Origin: Lacunisphaera limnophila
GTDB lineage: Bacteria > Verrucomicrobiota > Verrucomicrobiia > Opitutales > Opitutaceae
Direction: 5' to 3'
NCBI RefSeq assembly: GCF_001746835.1
Contig: NZ_CP016094.1
Coordinates: 1,054,001 to 1,118,000, forward strand
DNA length: 64,000 nt
The notes under the pieces were generated by a model that saw nothing but the letters and a program-made list of their open reading frames with translations, did no database searches and was not told where the DNA came from. This document shows positions 52,468-61,826 of the stretch, one piece after another. Position 1 is the stretch's first letter. Each line of letters starts with the position of its first letter. The translations under genes and the position numbers were made by a program.

Positions 52468-53205
52468 TCAGTAGGAGTCGAAGGGGGAACCGCCGGACCA
52501 GACGACGCGCACGTTCTGCTGCACGAGGCAGCGGACCTTGCGTCCCTTCTTCATGGCGGGGCTGAAGACCCAGGAGTGGCTGATGTCGTAGAGGATGATC
52601 TTGTCGAAGTGCTCGTTGCCCGAACCCTGCAGCACGCGCACGTTGCTGACGGCGCCGCGGGTATCGATGAGGATGAGTACGGAGATGCGGAGGGTGTCGG
52701 CGTTGCCCCGCACCACCGGCGGGATGTACGGCTTGGGCCGGGATACCACCAACGGGCGCTGGTCGACCTCATGCTGCTGGAAGACGCGGGAGAAATCGCC
52801 GGTGAGCTCGGTGCGCGGCTTGAACTCGGTGTAAAGCTGCGCGGGCTCGATCTTCGCCGCGGGGGCCGTGCTGTTGGTCGGGAGGAGCGTGGCGAGATCC
52901 GGCGGGACCACCGCGATGCGCACCGGGCTGTCCGTGGCGCTGACCTCCAACCCCGCAAACGGGGAGCCTGACACCGCCACCGGTGGGGTCTCGACCGGCC
53001 GCGGCGGCGGGGTCTCCAACGGCACCGACATGGCGCGCATCTCGGCGAGATCCGCCTCCTCCGCGGGCGCCTCGGTGGCCTCAAAGTGGGCGACGCCGAG
53101 GAAGAGGGCCAAGGTGACCGCCAGGCCCAGGACCACGCTCAGCGCCTCCGCCGCCGCGTTGGCGACGGCGCTCTCCGGAGGCGGCAGGGTGACGGTCTCC
53201 GCCAT
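52468..53205 (-). CDS. tonB: TonB energy transducer
   Basis: 245 residues. A single N-terminal membrane anchor (SVVLGLAVTLALFLGVAHFE, about 22-41) is followed by a short proline-rich linker (PLETPPPRPVETPP) and a C-terminal TonB domain: TLRISVLILIDTRGAVSNVR, then SHSWVFSPAMKKGRKVRCLV. It carries the proton-motive energy captured by ExbB/ExbD to outer-membrane receptors. The linker is short, as in TonB2 types that depend on TtpC. It is the only TonB in the window, so it could serve the metal receptors. It is flanked by 3-bp gaps to exbD and the TPR gene. Confidence 0.92.
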   Translation of the reverse strand: MAETVTLPPPESAVANAAAEALSVVLGLAVTLALFLGVAHFEATEAPAEEADLAEMRAMSVPLETPPPRPVETPPVAVSGSPFAGLEVSATDSPVRIAVVPPDLATLLPTNSTAPAAKIEPAQLYTEFKPRTELTGDFSRVFQQHEVDQRPLVVSRPKPYIPPVVRGNADTLRISVLILIDTRGAVSNVRVLQGSGNEHFDKIILYDISHSWVFSPAMKKGRKVRCLVQQNVRVVWSGGSPFDSY

Positions 53206-53208
53206 GGC

Positions 53209-53618
53209 TCAGGGCCCTTCCGCCTTGGCGGTGGCGAACTGCACCTGCTGGATGCCGGAACGTTTCGCCTCGGTGTAGACCTGTGCGAACACCCCCAGGT
53301 CCGAGGCGGCGTCGCCGCGCACGATGAGCGAGGGCGAGCGGCCCACCGCGGCCTGCTTGAGCACGGCGGCGACCTGGTCGGTCCGGATCTCCTGCCCGTC
53401 GAACCAGATGCGGTTGTCCGCGGTGATGGCGATGAGCAGGGCATTCTGGTCGCTGCTGAGGGCGCCGATCACGTCGGGCTTCTGCACCTCGACGCCGGGG
53501 TCGTTCACGAACGAGCTGCTGACCATCAGGAAAATCACCAGCACCATGATGCAATCCACCATCGGCACCATGTCGATGTGCGTGGTCTCGAACCGGTGCT
53601 GACCCTGGGCGCGGCGGA

Positions 53619-53622
<4 letters not shown>
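53209..53622 (-). CDS. exbD: ExbD/TolR biopolymer transport protein
   Basis: 137 residues with one membrane segment that begins IDMVPMVDCIMVLVIFLMV; Asp23 occupies the position of the essential proton-carrying Asp of ExbD. The periplasmic domain ends with YTEAKRSGIQQVQFAT, the usual ExbD/TolR fold. It forms the proton channel with ExbB. Its ATG overlaps the exbB stop by 4 bp. Confidence 0.95.
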
Positions 53623-54100
<478 letters not shown>

Positions 54101-54104
<4 letters not shown>

Positions 54105-55528
54105 CGGGCCACCTCCGCCGGGGTGAGGCCGCTCTGGGCCGAGCTGGCCGCCGTGACAAACTCCAGTGCCTGGCGCTCGAGCCGCGCCATGTTCTTGTTG
54201 ATGCGGTGGGCGAGGAAGCCGTGGACGACGAGGGCAGGGATGGCCACGGCCAGACCCAACTCGGTCGCCACCAGCACCTCGGAGATGCCGCTGGAGAGTT
54301 TGGCCGCGTTGCCCGTGCCGAAGACGGTGATGAGGGTGAAGGTCTTGACCATGCCCACGACCGTACCCAGCAGACCCATGAGCGGGGCGGCGGTGGCGAT
54401 GACCGCCAGCAGGGGCAGCCGGCGCTCAAAGTGCAGCCGTTGGCCGAGCAGCACGGCCTCGAGGCGTTCCTCAAGGATGTTGACGGGGGCGTCGAGGTGC
54501 TTGAGGCCCTCGGCAAAGATCTCGCGCGTGGTGCGGCTCAGGCCGCCCACCGCCGCCTGCGCCTCGGCGCGGGCCCCGCTGGCGACCGCCCGCAGACACG
54601 CCGGCACGCGCGCCGAGCCGTCCACCCGCATGGCGGCGACGTCGATGAACTTGTGGATCATCAGCAGCAGCGCCACGAGGCCGACCAGCACGATGGCAAA
54701 GGCCACCTTGCCGCCCTTCGCGATGTGCTCGAGCACGGTACCCCCGGTCTGCTGGAGCCGGAGGGCCTTGCCGCCGGATGAATCGACCGGCAGCGAGCCG
54801 AGGCGGCCCGCAAACAGCGCCGCGCTTTCGGCGGCCGACCATGCGGCCTGAGGATAATAGACCGGCTGGCGGGAGCCTTCGCGCAGGCGCACGGCGCCCG
54901 CCGGACCGCCGGCCGCCGGTTGAAAGAACACTTCGGGGCCGACGAAGGCCAGGGTGCCGTCCTGAACCAGATTGTCGGCGGCGTTCATCGCGCGGCCGGC
55001 CACGAGCTGGCCGCCCAGCGCGCGCTCGGTGCGCTCCAGCAGGAAGCCCGCGATGTCCAGCGCGGCCGGTCCACCCGTGCCCGCGGCGGCCGCGGTCTCG
55101 AGGGCCTGTTGCAGTTCCTGCAGGCGTTCCGTCACCAGGCCCTCACCTCCCGGCGGCAGGCCCTCGGTCAGGGCCTTCAGGGCGTCGCCGGCGAGGGTCG
55201 TCACGTAGGCCCCGGTCTTCCGCACGTCCTCGATGTCGCGCAGGATACGACGCTTGGTGGCGACGGACTCCTCCTGCCCCGTGGTCAGGCGGATGGCCTC
55301 CCGCTCCAGCGTGATGATGCGGTCCTCGGTCGCCCGCAGCTCCTGGAGCAGCGGGGCCTTCTCGCCCGCGATGCGTTCCCGCGTACGGTTCAGCTCCTCG
55401 TTGGCCTGGCGGAGCCGGTTTGCGTAGTCGGTCGCGGCGCGTTTGAGCGCATCATCGAAATTGTCGGCGCCCGCGAGACCGGTCAGCAAGGTGCACGCGA
55501 GCAGGGCGGAGAAAAAGTGTTTCTTCAT
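54101..55528 (-). CDS. ttpC: TtpC-like fusion of a periplasmic coiled coil and an ExbB-type channel
   Basis: 475 residues from the ATG at 55528. A signal peptide is followed by a periplasmic coiled coil (about 25-115, rich in E, R, L with RLRQANEELNRTRERIAGE). A membrane segment near 280 and two more near 390-460 form an ExbB-like unit: APLMGLLGTVVGMVKTF and ISEVLVATELGLAVAIPALV. This architecture is that of TtpC from Vibrio TonB2 systems, where it is needed in addition to ExbB2. It lies between DUF3450 and exbB, exactly as in those operons. Confidence 0.88.
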
Positions 55529-55536
55529 GGCCGGGT

Positions 55537-56319
55537 TCAACGGGCGGGTTTGAGCCGGGCGGGGATGGAAACAAACTGGGGGTCGGCCTCGTCGAGGCGG
55601 ATGGCCATCAGGGTGGCGACGGCCGGCGCGGCACCGGGCAGCGGTTCCCACTGCCAGCGTTCGGTGCCGGGCGTGCCCAGCCAGGCCTTGCCGGCGGCCC
55701 GGTCGAGGGCGTAGCCCTGGCCCAGGCCCCAGTAGATCACGTCCACCGCCTTGGGGCCGGCCTCCCCCTCGAGCGTGAGCACCTCCTCGCCGTGCGTGAG
55801 GGTGTGGTTGAACTGGGCGCAGCGGTTGAGCACCGTCATCACCAGCTGCATGCGCTCAGCGGGACTGGCCGCCGGGTTGGCGAGACTCCGGTACGACATC
55901 TCCAGTGCGTCGGCCAGGCGGGGGGGGAGCAACGGGCGGAGCCGGACGATCTTCTCGGTCAGCGCGATCAGGCGGGTTTCGGTGGCCTGCAGGCTTTCGC
56001 GTGAAGTGGTGAGCTTGGCGTTCAGCGCGGCTTGTTCGGCGCGCTCCTCGGCGGTGACGGCGAGCAGGTGATCCCGGCGGTCCTGCAGGCGCTCCGCCCG
56101 CTCCTTCAGGGCGTTGAGGGTGGAGCCGAGCATCGCCCGGTCCTGCGTCCACGCGGTCTCGAGGCGCACGGTCTCGGCGCGGGTCTTGACCCACTCCGAG
56201 GCGGTTTTCCCGACCTCCTGAATCGGATCGGCGGCGCGAGCCAGGCCGGCGGCGAGCAGGCCGGCACAAAAAAACAACGGTCCTCGGACCAGACGGTGGA
56301 GTGAGGCTGGGATGGGCAT
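55537..56319 (-). CDS. DUF3450 periplasmic coiled-coil protein
   Basis: 260 residues from the ATG at 56319 with a signal peptide (GPLFFCAGLLAAGLARA). The first ~110 mature residues are coiled coil (TRAETVRLETAWTQDRAML, NALKERAERLQDRRDHLLAV). The C-terminal half has LPPRLADALEMSYRSLANP and GEAGPKAVDVIYWGLGQGYA, which are the DUF3450 hallmarks. In TonB2 operons this is the first gene, before ttpC, as here (8-bp gap). It probably pairs with the TtpC coiled coil in the periplasm. Confidence 0.9.
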   Translation of the reverse strand: MPIPASLHRLVRGPLFFCAGLLAAGLARAADPIQEVGKTASEWVKTRAETVRLETAWTQDRAMLGSTLNALKERAERLQDRRDHLLAVTAEERAEQAALNAKLTTSRESLQATETRLIALTEKIVRLRPLLPPRLADALEMSYRSLANPAASPAERMQLVMTVLNRCAQFNHTLTHGEEVLTLEGEAGPKAVDVIYWGLGQGYALDRAAGKAWLGTPGTERWQWEPLPGAAPAVATLMAIRLDEADPQFVSIPARLKPAR

Positions 56320-56522
56320 GGGGTCCTCGACGAGGCACCCACACGACAAAGCGCAGGCGCTTGGGGGGTTGGGAAAGCGCCAACAGAGCACTCCCATGCG
56401 CCGGGGGAGTCAATTTGGAACGCCCCCGTCCATCCGTCACACGTTAGACCGAATGAAGGGTGATGGGCGCGCAACCCGACAATCGGTTTTCCTTTCGCGG
56501 ACTTTCGTGCATCGAGTCTTCC

Positions 56523-57512
56523 ATGCAATACCGCCCCTTCGGCCGCCATGGCATCCCCTGCTCGGAGATTGGTTTCGGCGCCTGGGCCATCGGCTCCCAC
56601 TGGGGGGCCCAGGCCGACACCGATTCCCTCGCCGCCCTGCACCGGGCGCTGGATCTCGGTTGCACGTTCATCGACACCGCCGCCGGCTACGGTGACGGCC
56701 ACAGCGAAAAACTCATCGCGCAGGTGCTCCACGACCGCCGCGCGGCGGGCAAGACGGCCCGGGTCTTCGTCGCCACCAAGACGCCACCCGCCGCCGGCCC
56801 CTGGCCACCCTCACCCTATTGCCGGGCCGAGGACCGCTACCCGGAGAAATACCTGCGCGAGAACATCGCGGCGCGGCTCGCGAATCTAGGCACGACCAAG
56901 CTCGACCTGCTCCAGCTGCATACCTGGACCCGGGCCTGGAACCGCGACCCCGTCCCCTTCAAGATCCTCCGCCAGCTCCAGCAGGAGGGTCTCGTCGGCC
57001 TCATCGGCGTCTCCACGCCCGAGCAGGATCAGAACAGCGTGATCGACCTGATGCGCGGGGGCTGGATCGATTCCGTCCAGGTGATCTACAACCTTTTCGA
57101 GCAGGAACCCGCCGCCGAGCTGCTCGACGTCGCCGCCGAGCACGGCGTGGCGGTCATCGTGCGCGTGGCCTTCGACGAGGGCGCGCTCACCGGCAAGTTC
57201 ACCGCCGCCACGACTTTCGGGCCCGACGATTTCCGCGCGAGCTACTTCGCCGGCGACCGCATCGGCCGGGCCGTGGCCCGCGCCGACGCGATCAAGCCCG
57301 ACCTGGCGGGCACCGGCTACACCCTGCCGCAGGCCGCGCTCAAGTGGGTGCTCGCCCATCCGGCGGTCTCGACCGTGATTCCCGGCATCCGCAGTGTCGC
57401 CCAGGCTGAGGCCAACTGCGGCGTGAGCGACCTGCCCGCGATGCCCGCCGCCCTGGTGGAAAAACTCCGCCGCCACAACTGGCGGCGCGGCGTCTGGTAC
57501 GGGGGCAAATAA
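56523..57512 (+). CDS. Aldo/keto reductase
   Basis: 329 residues from the ATG at 56523. The catalytic set is recognisable: Asp in FIDTAAGYG with the Tyr of the same motif, Lys in VFVATKTPP, and His in LLQLHTW. The C-terminal VSTVIPGIRSVAQAEANCG is the NADPH-binding end of the family. It reduces aldehydes or sugars; the group resembles the YajO/Tas-like or general stress reductases. The substrate is not evident. It is followed after 24 bp by a small membrane protein and may be cotranscribed. Confidence 0.93.
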   Translation: MQYRPFGRHGIPCSEIGFGAWAIGSHWGAQADTDSLAALHRALDLGCTFIDTAAGYGDGHSEKLIAQVLHDRRAAGKTARVFVATKTPPAAGPWPPSPYCRAEDRYPEKYLRENIAARLANLGTTKLDLLQLHTWTRAWNRDPVPFKILRQLQQEGLVGLIGVSTPEQDQNSVIDLMRGGWIDSVQVIYNLFEQEPAAELLDVAAEHGVAVIVRVAFDEGALTGKFTAATTFGPDDFRASYFAGDRIGRAVARADAIKPDLAGTGYTLPQAALKWVLAHPAVSTVIPGIRSVAQAEANCGVSDLPAMPAALVEKLRRHNWRRGVWYGGK

Positions 57513-57536
57513 ACCGCCGGCCCGCACCCGCAGCCC

Positions 57537-57911
57537 ATGAATCCCTTCGCCCTGCTCGCCCCCCTCTTTCTCGCCCTCGAGGTCTGGCAGCTCGTGCTCA
57601 GCGAGCGTTACCTGGGCGTGAAGCAGATCCGCGTGAACGCCGATCCCCGCGCCCTGCCCATGGCGGGTTGGATGGCGGCCGGCTGGGCGGGCGGGCTGCT
57701 CGCCTATTATGTCTGGATGTTCACCCTCCTGCTCCACCCGGTCGGCCGCGCGCAGGGCGTGGTCCTGCTCGTCGTCACCGCCCTGGGCTACGCGGTCCGC
57801 ACGACCTGCAGCCTGAAATGGGTGCTGGTCGTCCTGACGTTCGAAGGCTCCGTCCGCATCGGCATGCTGATCTCGCTGTTCGGCAGCACCTGGCGCCGCC
57901 TGATGATGTGA
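57537..57911 (+). CDS. Small four-helix membrane protein of unknown function
   Basis: 124 residues, mostly hydrophobic, with four likely membrane segments (about 5-22, 42-65, 70-92, 95-117). It begins MNPFALLAPLFLALEVWQLV and ends SLFGSTWRRLMM. No domain is recognised. Its tight spacing to the aldo/keto reductase gene is the only context. Confidence 0.65.
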   Translation: MNPFALLAPLFLALEVWQLVLSERYLGVKQIRVNADPRALPMAGWMAAGWAGGLLAYYVWMFTLLLHPVGRAQGVVLLVVTALGYAVRTTCSLKWVLVVLTFEGSVRIGMLISLFGSTWRRLMM

Positions 57912-57981
57912 GCAGGAGGGCCGCTTCGCCCGCCAGCTTCCCGACTGATCTTGGGGCCACGGCGGCCTCGCCGTGGACGCC

Positions 57982-58242
57982 CTACCCCCGCGGTCCCGGC
58001 TCCGGCTGCGACTGGGCGAAAAAATCCTGCGCCGCCGCGAGCAGCTTGCCGTACTGGCCGTAGTCACCCGCCCACGAGTTCGGCACGCAGATCCGCTTGA
58101 TCACCCCGCGGCCCACGCGGTCGGGCGCCTCGCCGTCGGGCGTCAACTCCAGCGTGAACTTCGGATCGTGGGTGTGCACCACATAGTGCCGTGCGCGCCC
58201 CTGGCGTTCCCGGTCAATCCGCACGAAGTGGGGGAAGTTCAT
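57982..58242 (-). CDS. Small cytoplasmic protein of unknown function
   Basis: 86 residues from the ATG at 58242. It begins MNFPHFVRIDRERQGRARHY and includes THDPKFTLELTPDG, VIKRICVPNSWAGDYGQYGK, and a helical end. It looks like a small beta protein, perhaps PilZ-sized, but no motif confirms that. It converges on the membrane-protein gene and is divergent from the coiled-coil gene. Amino-acid composition and codon use look coding. Confidence 0.55.
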   Translation of the reverse strand: MNFPHFVRIDRERQGRARHYVVHTHDPKFTLELTPDGEAPDRVGRGVIKRICVPNSWAGDYGQYGKLLAAAQDFFAQSQPEPGPRG

Positions 58243-58355
58243 CGCTGAGCCGCAGCTTGCCGCGGCCGGCCCGCCGCTCAAGGCCCAACTGGACCGGTTT
58301 AGCCTTGAGCCAACGGCCTCCTCCGGCGAAAACCTGCCTGCGCGCGACTCGCCCT

Positions 58356-59645
58356 ATGAATCTCGACCCCGCCCCCCGTCCGTCCAAGCTGGTTTACCTT
58401 TCGATTGATGCCGGCTTGTTGGTCACCGCCCTGATCATCGTTTATTTCGCGAAGGATCCCTACGCCCCCCTGCCCTTCGTCAGCGCCGTGCTCTGCGTCG
58501 TGCTCGCCGCGATCATCGGCCTCGTTCCCTTCCTGATCGAATACGCCGCCGACTCCGCGGAATACGTGCAGGCCGAGCGCGGCCGCGTGGCCGAGCAGGT
58601 GCAGCGCCTCCACGCCGCCGGCGAGAGCCTCGCCCGCGCCGCCGCCCAGATCAAGGCCGTCGAGGAGGCCGTGCACAAGACCGCCCATGCCGCCGAGAAC
58701 CTGCCCTACCGCATGCAGGAAAAACTCGCCGAGTTCAACGAGGCCCTCGCCGCCAAGGACAATGACGATCGCGAGGCGCTCGAGCGCGAGCTCGAGGAAT
58801 TGCGCGCCGCCAACTCCACCGCCCTCAAGGCCGCCGCCGACAAGATTGCCAAGGCCACCGCCGAGTGGACCGCCCTCGAGGCCGCCAGCCGCAAGTCACT
58901 CGACGCCGCCCACGATACTTCCACCAAGCTCACCGACCGCCTCCACGCCGCCCTGGGCCAGCTCGATGCCCGCGTCGCCGACCTGAACAAGGCCGCCGCC
59001 GCGGTGCCGGTAAAGGCGGTCTCTGAACGCCGCGAGGCACCGCCGCTTCCGCCGGAGCCCGTCGCCGAGACACCCACCCCCGTGGTCGTGGTATCCTCGC
59101 CGGAAGCTCCGGCCGCCCGCCCTGAGCCCGTCGAAGGGGCCCGCCCTGAGCCCATCGAAGGGGTCATCGAATCCGTCACTTTCAGCGAAACCACCGGCAA
59201 ACCGGCCAGCGAGGAAACCAAGCCGAAGAAGCCCCGCGCCCCGCGCAAGCCGAAGCCCGAGGACACTCTCGCCGCCCTGTCCGCCGACCCCGCTCCGACT
59301 GAATCCGGGCCCGCCGCCGCGGCGGACGAGGAGCCGGCCTCCATCGCGGAGGAAGCCCCCGCCAAGCCCGAATCCTCCGCCTCCTCCGATGGCGCCACCC
59401 GCCTGCTCGTCACCGCCTACATCGGCATTGGCAACAAGCTCTACCTCCGCGGCGAGGGCCCGGGGCTCAGCTGGGACAAGGGCGTGCCCATGCAATTCGT
59501 CTCCATCGGCAAATGGGGCTGGGCCTCGCACGACGCCACCGGTCCGGTGAAGTGCAAACTCTACAAGAACGACGACACCGCCGCCCTCTCCGGTGAGGTC
59601 ACCCTCGAGCCCGGCCAGCACGTCGAGGTCACGGCGCTGTTCTGA
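58356..59645 (+). CDS. Membrane-anchored coiled-coil protein with a C-terminal beta domain
   Basis: 429 residues from the ATG at 58356. Two membrane segments (about 11-28 and 35-57) are followed by a long coiled coil (62-215), an Ala/Pro/Glu-rich linker (220-345), and a C-terminal domain of about 85 residues with TAYIGIGNKLYLRGEGPGLS and MQFVSIGKWGWASHD. The domain resembles a carbohydrate-binding-module-like beta sandwich (CBM20/48 shape), which is only a guess. The linker contains two copies of a 24-bp-period repeat coding PEPVEG/PEPIEG. Role unknown; the layout suggests a structural or envelope protein. Confidence 0.7.
   Translation: MNLDPAPRPSKLVYLSIDAGLLVTALIIVYFAKDPYAPLPFVSAVLCVVLAAIIGLVPFLIEYAADSAEYVQAERGRVAEQVQRLHAAGESLARAAAQIKAVEEAVHKTAHAAENLPYRMQEKLAEFNEALAAKDNDDREALERELEELRAANSTALKAAADKIAKATAEWTALEAASRKSLDAAHDTSTKLTDRLHAALGQLDARVADLNKAAAAVPVKAVSERREAPPLPPEPVAETPTPVVVVSSPEAPAARPEPVEGARPEPIEGVIESVTFSETTGKPASEETKPKKPRAPRKPKPEDTLAALSADPAPTESGPAAAADEEPASIAEEAPAKPESSASSDGATRLLVTAYIGIGNKLYLRGEGPGLSWDKGVPMQFVSIGKWGWASHDATGPVKCKLYKNDDTAALSGEVTLEPGQHVEVTALF
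59119..59163 (+). repeat. Two tandem in-frame copies of a GCCCTGAGCCCGTCGAAGGG-type repeat
   Basis: The 21-bp unit GCCCTGAGCCC(G/A)TCGAAGGGG occurs at 59119-59139 and 59143-59163 with one mismatch and a 24-bp period. It encodes the peptide PEPVEG/PEPIEG twice. The unit is nearly identical to a palindromic element widely scattered in proteobacterial and other genomes, often inserted in frame in low-complexity linkers. Confidence 0.75.
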
Positions 59646-59650
59646 GTTCC

Positions 59651-59727
59651 GGCTGTAGCGGCGGTCTATGACCGCCGTGAGGCACGGTCCTCGCTCGCAA
59701 CGACGGCCATAGACCGCCGCTACAGCC
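59651..59727. repeat. Large inverted repeat between the coiled-coil gene and slyX
   Basis: The 24-bp arms at 59651-59674 and 59704-59727 are complementary with a single mismatch (GGCTGTAGCGGCGGTCTATG on the left against its reverse complement on the right), separated by 29 bp. Each arm also holds a short internal CGGCGGTC...GACCGCCG dyad. It lies exactly between two convergent stop codons, so it could act as a bidirectional terminator, but it looks like a mobile REP/BIME-like or MITE element. Confidence 0.6.
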
Positions 59728-59739
59728 AGGAGCACCCCC

Positions 59740-59940
59740 TCAATAATGCGGCGGGCGCTCGTCCGGCGCCTCGCCGGTTTCGGTTCCGCCCGCGGCGCGG
59801 GTGCGCAGCACGACCACTTCCTGCCGCAGCTTCGCCAGCTCATCCGCCAGCTCCAGCATCACCTTGTCCTGTTCCGCCTGGTGCCGGTGCAGGTGCGCGT
59901 AACGTTCTTCCAGTCGGGTGATGCGGTCGAGATCGGCCAT
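59740..59940 (-). CDS. slyX: SlyX-family protein
   Basis: 66 residues from the ATG at 59940. It is an uninterrupted short coiled coil: RITRLEERYAHLHRHQAEQD, then ELADELAKLRQEVVVLR, ending in an acidic PDERPPHY tail. Length and the C-terminal PPHY end are characteristic of SlyX proteins. Function is unknown in general. It is divergent from the phosphodiesterase gene by 52 bp. Confidence 0.85.
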   Translation of the reverse strand: MADLDRITRLEERYAHLHRHQAEQDKVMLELADELAKLRQEVVVLRTRAAGGTETGEAPDERPPHY

Positions 59941-59992
59941 GGACCGGACAATGTGCATTGCCGGACCGCACTCAAACCCTAGTTTCCCCCGC

Positions 59993-61219
59993 ATGCGCCG
60001 CGTCCCCCTCCTTCTGCTGCTCCTCGCCAGCCTTGGGCTCATTTCCTGCACGACGCCCGGGACCGGTCCCGCCGCAGGTCCGCTGATCCTGGTCTCCATC
60101 GACGGTTTCCGGTGGGACTACCTGGAGAAATACGACGCGCCCGTGCTCCGTCGGCTGGCCGCCGCCGGCGTGCACGCGCGCCGGATGACGCCGAGCTTCC
60201 CCTCCAAGACCTTCCCCAACCACTACACGATCGTCACGGGGCTGCGGCCGCAGCGCCATGGCATCGTGGCCAATAGCTTCTACGATCCCGCGCTCAACGA
60301 CACCTTCGGCATGCCGCGCAAGGAGGAGGTCTGGTGGTCGGGCGGCGAGCCCCTCTGGATCACCGCGGAAAAGCAGGACGTGCGCACCGCCATCTATTTC
60401 TGGCCCGGTTCGGAATCCTCCCTGCAGGGCCGGCGCCCGACGCAATTCCAGCCCTTTCAAAAGAACCGGCTGACCACCGAGCGCGTGGACGGGGCCCTCG
60501 CCTGGCTGGACCGGCCCGCCGCCGAGCGCCCGCGCTTCCTCGCCCTGTACCTTGAGCACCTCGACATCGCCGGCCACGCCCACGGGCCCGACGCGCCGGA
60601 GACCGCCGCCGCGGTGAAGGAAGCCGACGATGCCATCGCCCGGCTGCTCGCGGGTCTGGAAAAACTCGGCCTGCGCGATTCCGCCAACCTTGTCATCGTC
60701 TCCGACCACGGTATGTCCGCGGCCAGCCCGGACCGCGTGGTGTTCTTCGAGGATTTGATGGACCTGTCCCTCGTCTCGGTCGAGGCCGCCGGCCCGTACG
60801 GCGGGGTGCGGCCCAAAGCCGGCGTGGACCCCGCCGCCCTCGTCGCCTCGATCCGCGCCCACGCGCCGCCGCAGGTGCAGGTCTATCGGCGCGAGGACAT
60901 GCCCGCGCGCCTGCACTACAACCACGGCGACCGCGTGCCGCCGATCCTGCTGCTGATGGACGATGGGTGGAGCATCGAGCAAAAGCCCGGGTGGCCGGCC
61001 TTGCGGGCCCGCTATTCCAAGGGCAACCACGGCTGGGACCCCGCCCTGCCCAGCATGGGCGCGCTGTTCATCGCGACGGGCCCGGCCTTCCGGCGGGGCA
61101 CGCAACTCGCGGACGTGGACAACGTGGACGTGTACGACCTGCTTTGCGCGGTGCTCGGCATCACGCCGGCCCCGAACGACGGTACCACCAAACTCACCCG
61201 CGCCGCCCTGCGGCCCTGA
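59993..61219 (+). CDS. Ectonucleotide pyrophosphatase/phosphodiesterase-like lipoprotein
   Basis: 408 residues from the ATG at 59993. The signal ends LISC (lipidated Cys19). The alkaline-phosphatase-superfamily NPP core follows: VSIDGFRWD with metal Asp37, PSFPSKTFPNHY with the nucleophile Thr73, LEHLDIAGHAHGP, VSDHGM, and HYNHGDRVPP near the end. It hydrolyses phosphodiester or pyrophosphate bonds of nucleotides or lipids in the periplasm using two zinc ions. It converges on the response-regulator gene with 4 bp between stops. Confidence 0.93.
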   Translation: MRRVPLLLLLLASLGLISCTTPGTGPAAGPLILVSIDGFRWDYLEKYDAPVLRRLAAAGVHARRMTPSFPSKTFPNHYTIVTGLRPQRHGIVANSFYDPALNDTFGMPRKEEVWWSGGEPLWITAEKQDVRTAIYFWPGSESSLQGRRPTQFQPFQKNRLTTERVDGALAWLDRPAAERPRFLALYLEHLDIAGHAHGPDAPETAAAVKEADDAIARLLAGLEKLGLRDSANLVIVSDHGMSAASPDRVVFFEDLMDLSLVSVEAAGPYGGVRPKAGVDPAALVASIRAHAPPQVQVYRREDMPARLHYNHGDRVPPILLLMDDGWSIEQKPGWPALRARYSKGNHGWDPALPSMGALFIATGPAFRRGTQLADVDNVDVYDLLCAVLGITPAPNDGTTKLTRAALRP

Positions 61220-61223
61220 ACGG

Positions 61224-61826
61224 TTACGGGTTTACCCGGCGGACCTGCGGATAGGGCGGCGGCTCCACCCCGAGATCCCGCATCTGAGGCACGATGACCC
61301 GGTCGTAGCAATCCGGGCACACGCCATGGCTGAAACTGGCGCCGGTCTGCCGGCCGATGTACTCCTCGACCTGACTCCAGTAATTCTGGTCGTCCCGCAG
61401 CTTCCGGCAGTACCCGCAGATGGGGATGATCTCCTCCAGCTGGCGCACCTGCGTGGCGTAGTTCAGGATGCGCTCGGCCACGTGCAGTCGCGCCTTGAGC
61501 TCGGCCACCTTGGCCGGCTTCGCGAGAAAATCGTCGACCCCCGCGCTCATGGCCTGATCCAGGTTCTCCCCACTGGCCGACAGGTTCGAGAGCAGGATGA
61601 AATAGGTGTACTCGCCCCCCGTCCCGCGGATGCGCCGGCAGAGTTCGAGGCCATCGAGTCCGGGCATCATCCAGTCGCTGATCACGACGCGGGTCGGCGC
61701 CTGCTGGAACTGCGTCCAGCCCTCGAGCCCGCTCATCGCGAGGGTCGGCTCATGGCCCAGCACCTTGAGCGAGGCCGACAACAACGTGGCGGCAATGGGG
61801 TCGTCCTCGACAATTTGGATTCTCAT
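61224..61826 (-). CDS. Response regulator with C-terminal Cys4 motif
   Basis: 200 residues from the ATG at 61826, whose first bases overlap the kinase stop by 4 bp. The receiver domain (1-120) has the acidic pair D8/D9, phospho-acceptor Asp51 in [10 protein letters not shown] and Lys103 in FLAKPAK. A helix follows, then [19 protein letters not shown] and [11 protein letters not shown] with Cys137, Cys140, Cys170 and Cys173, a CxxC-x29-CxxC set seen in many receiver-like proteins and likely to bind zinc. There is no DNA-binding domain. It probably works with the adjacent kinase. Confidence 0.92.
   Translation of the reverse strand: MRIQIVEDDPIAATLLSASLKVLGHEPTLAMSGLEGWTQFQQAPTRVVISDWMMPGLDGLELCRRIRGTGGEYTYFILLSNLSASGENLDQAMSAGVDDFLAKPAKVAELKARLHVAERILNYATQVRQLEEIIPICGYCRKLRDDQNYWSQVEEYIGRQTGASFSHGVCPDCYDRVIVPQMRDLGVEPPPYPQVRRVNP

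Noticed and set aside
57982-58281. Longer 99-residue version of the small minus-strand gene
   Set aside because: The extra N-terminal residues (MSGGPAAASCGS) look non-coding; the ATG at 58242 gives a cleaner start.
59651-59727. CRISPR-like or phage attachment site
   Set aside because: It is a single inverted repeat without spacers, repeats in array, or an integrase gene.
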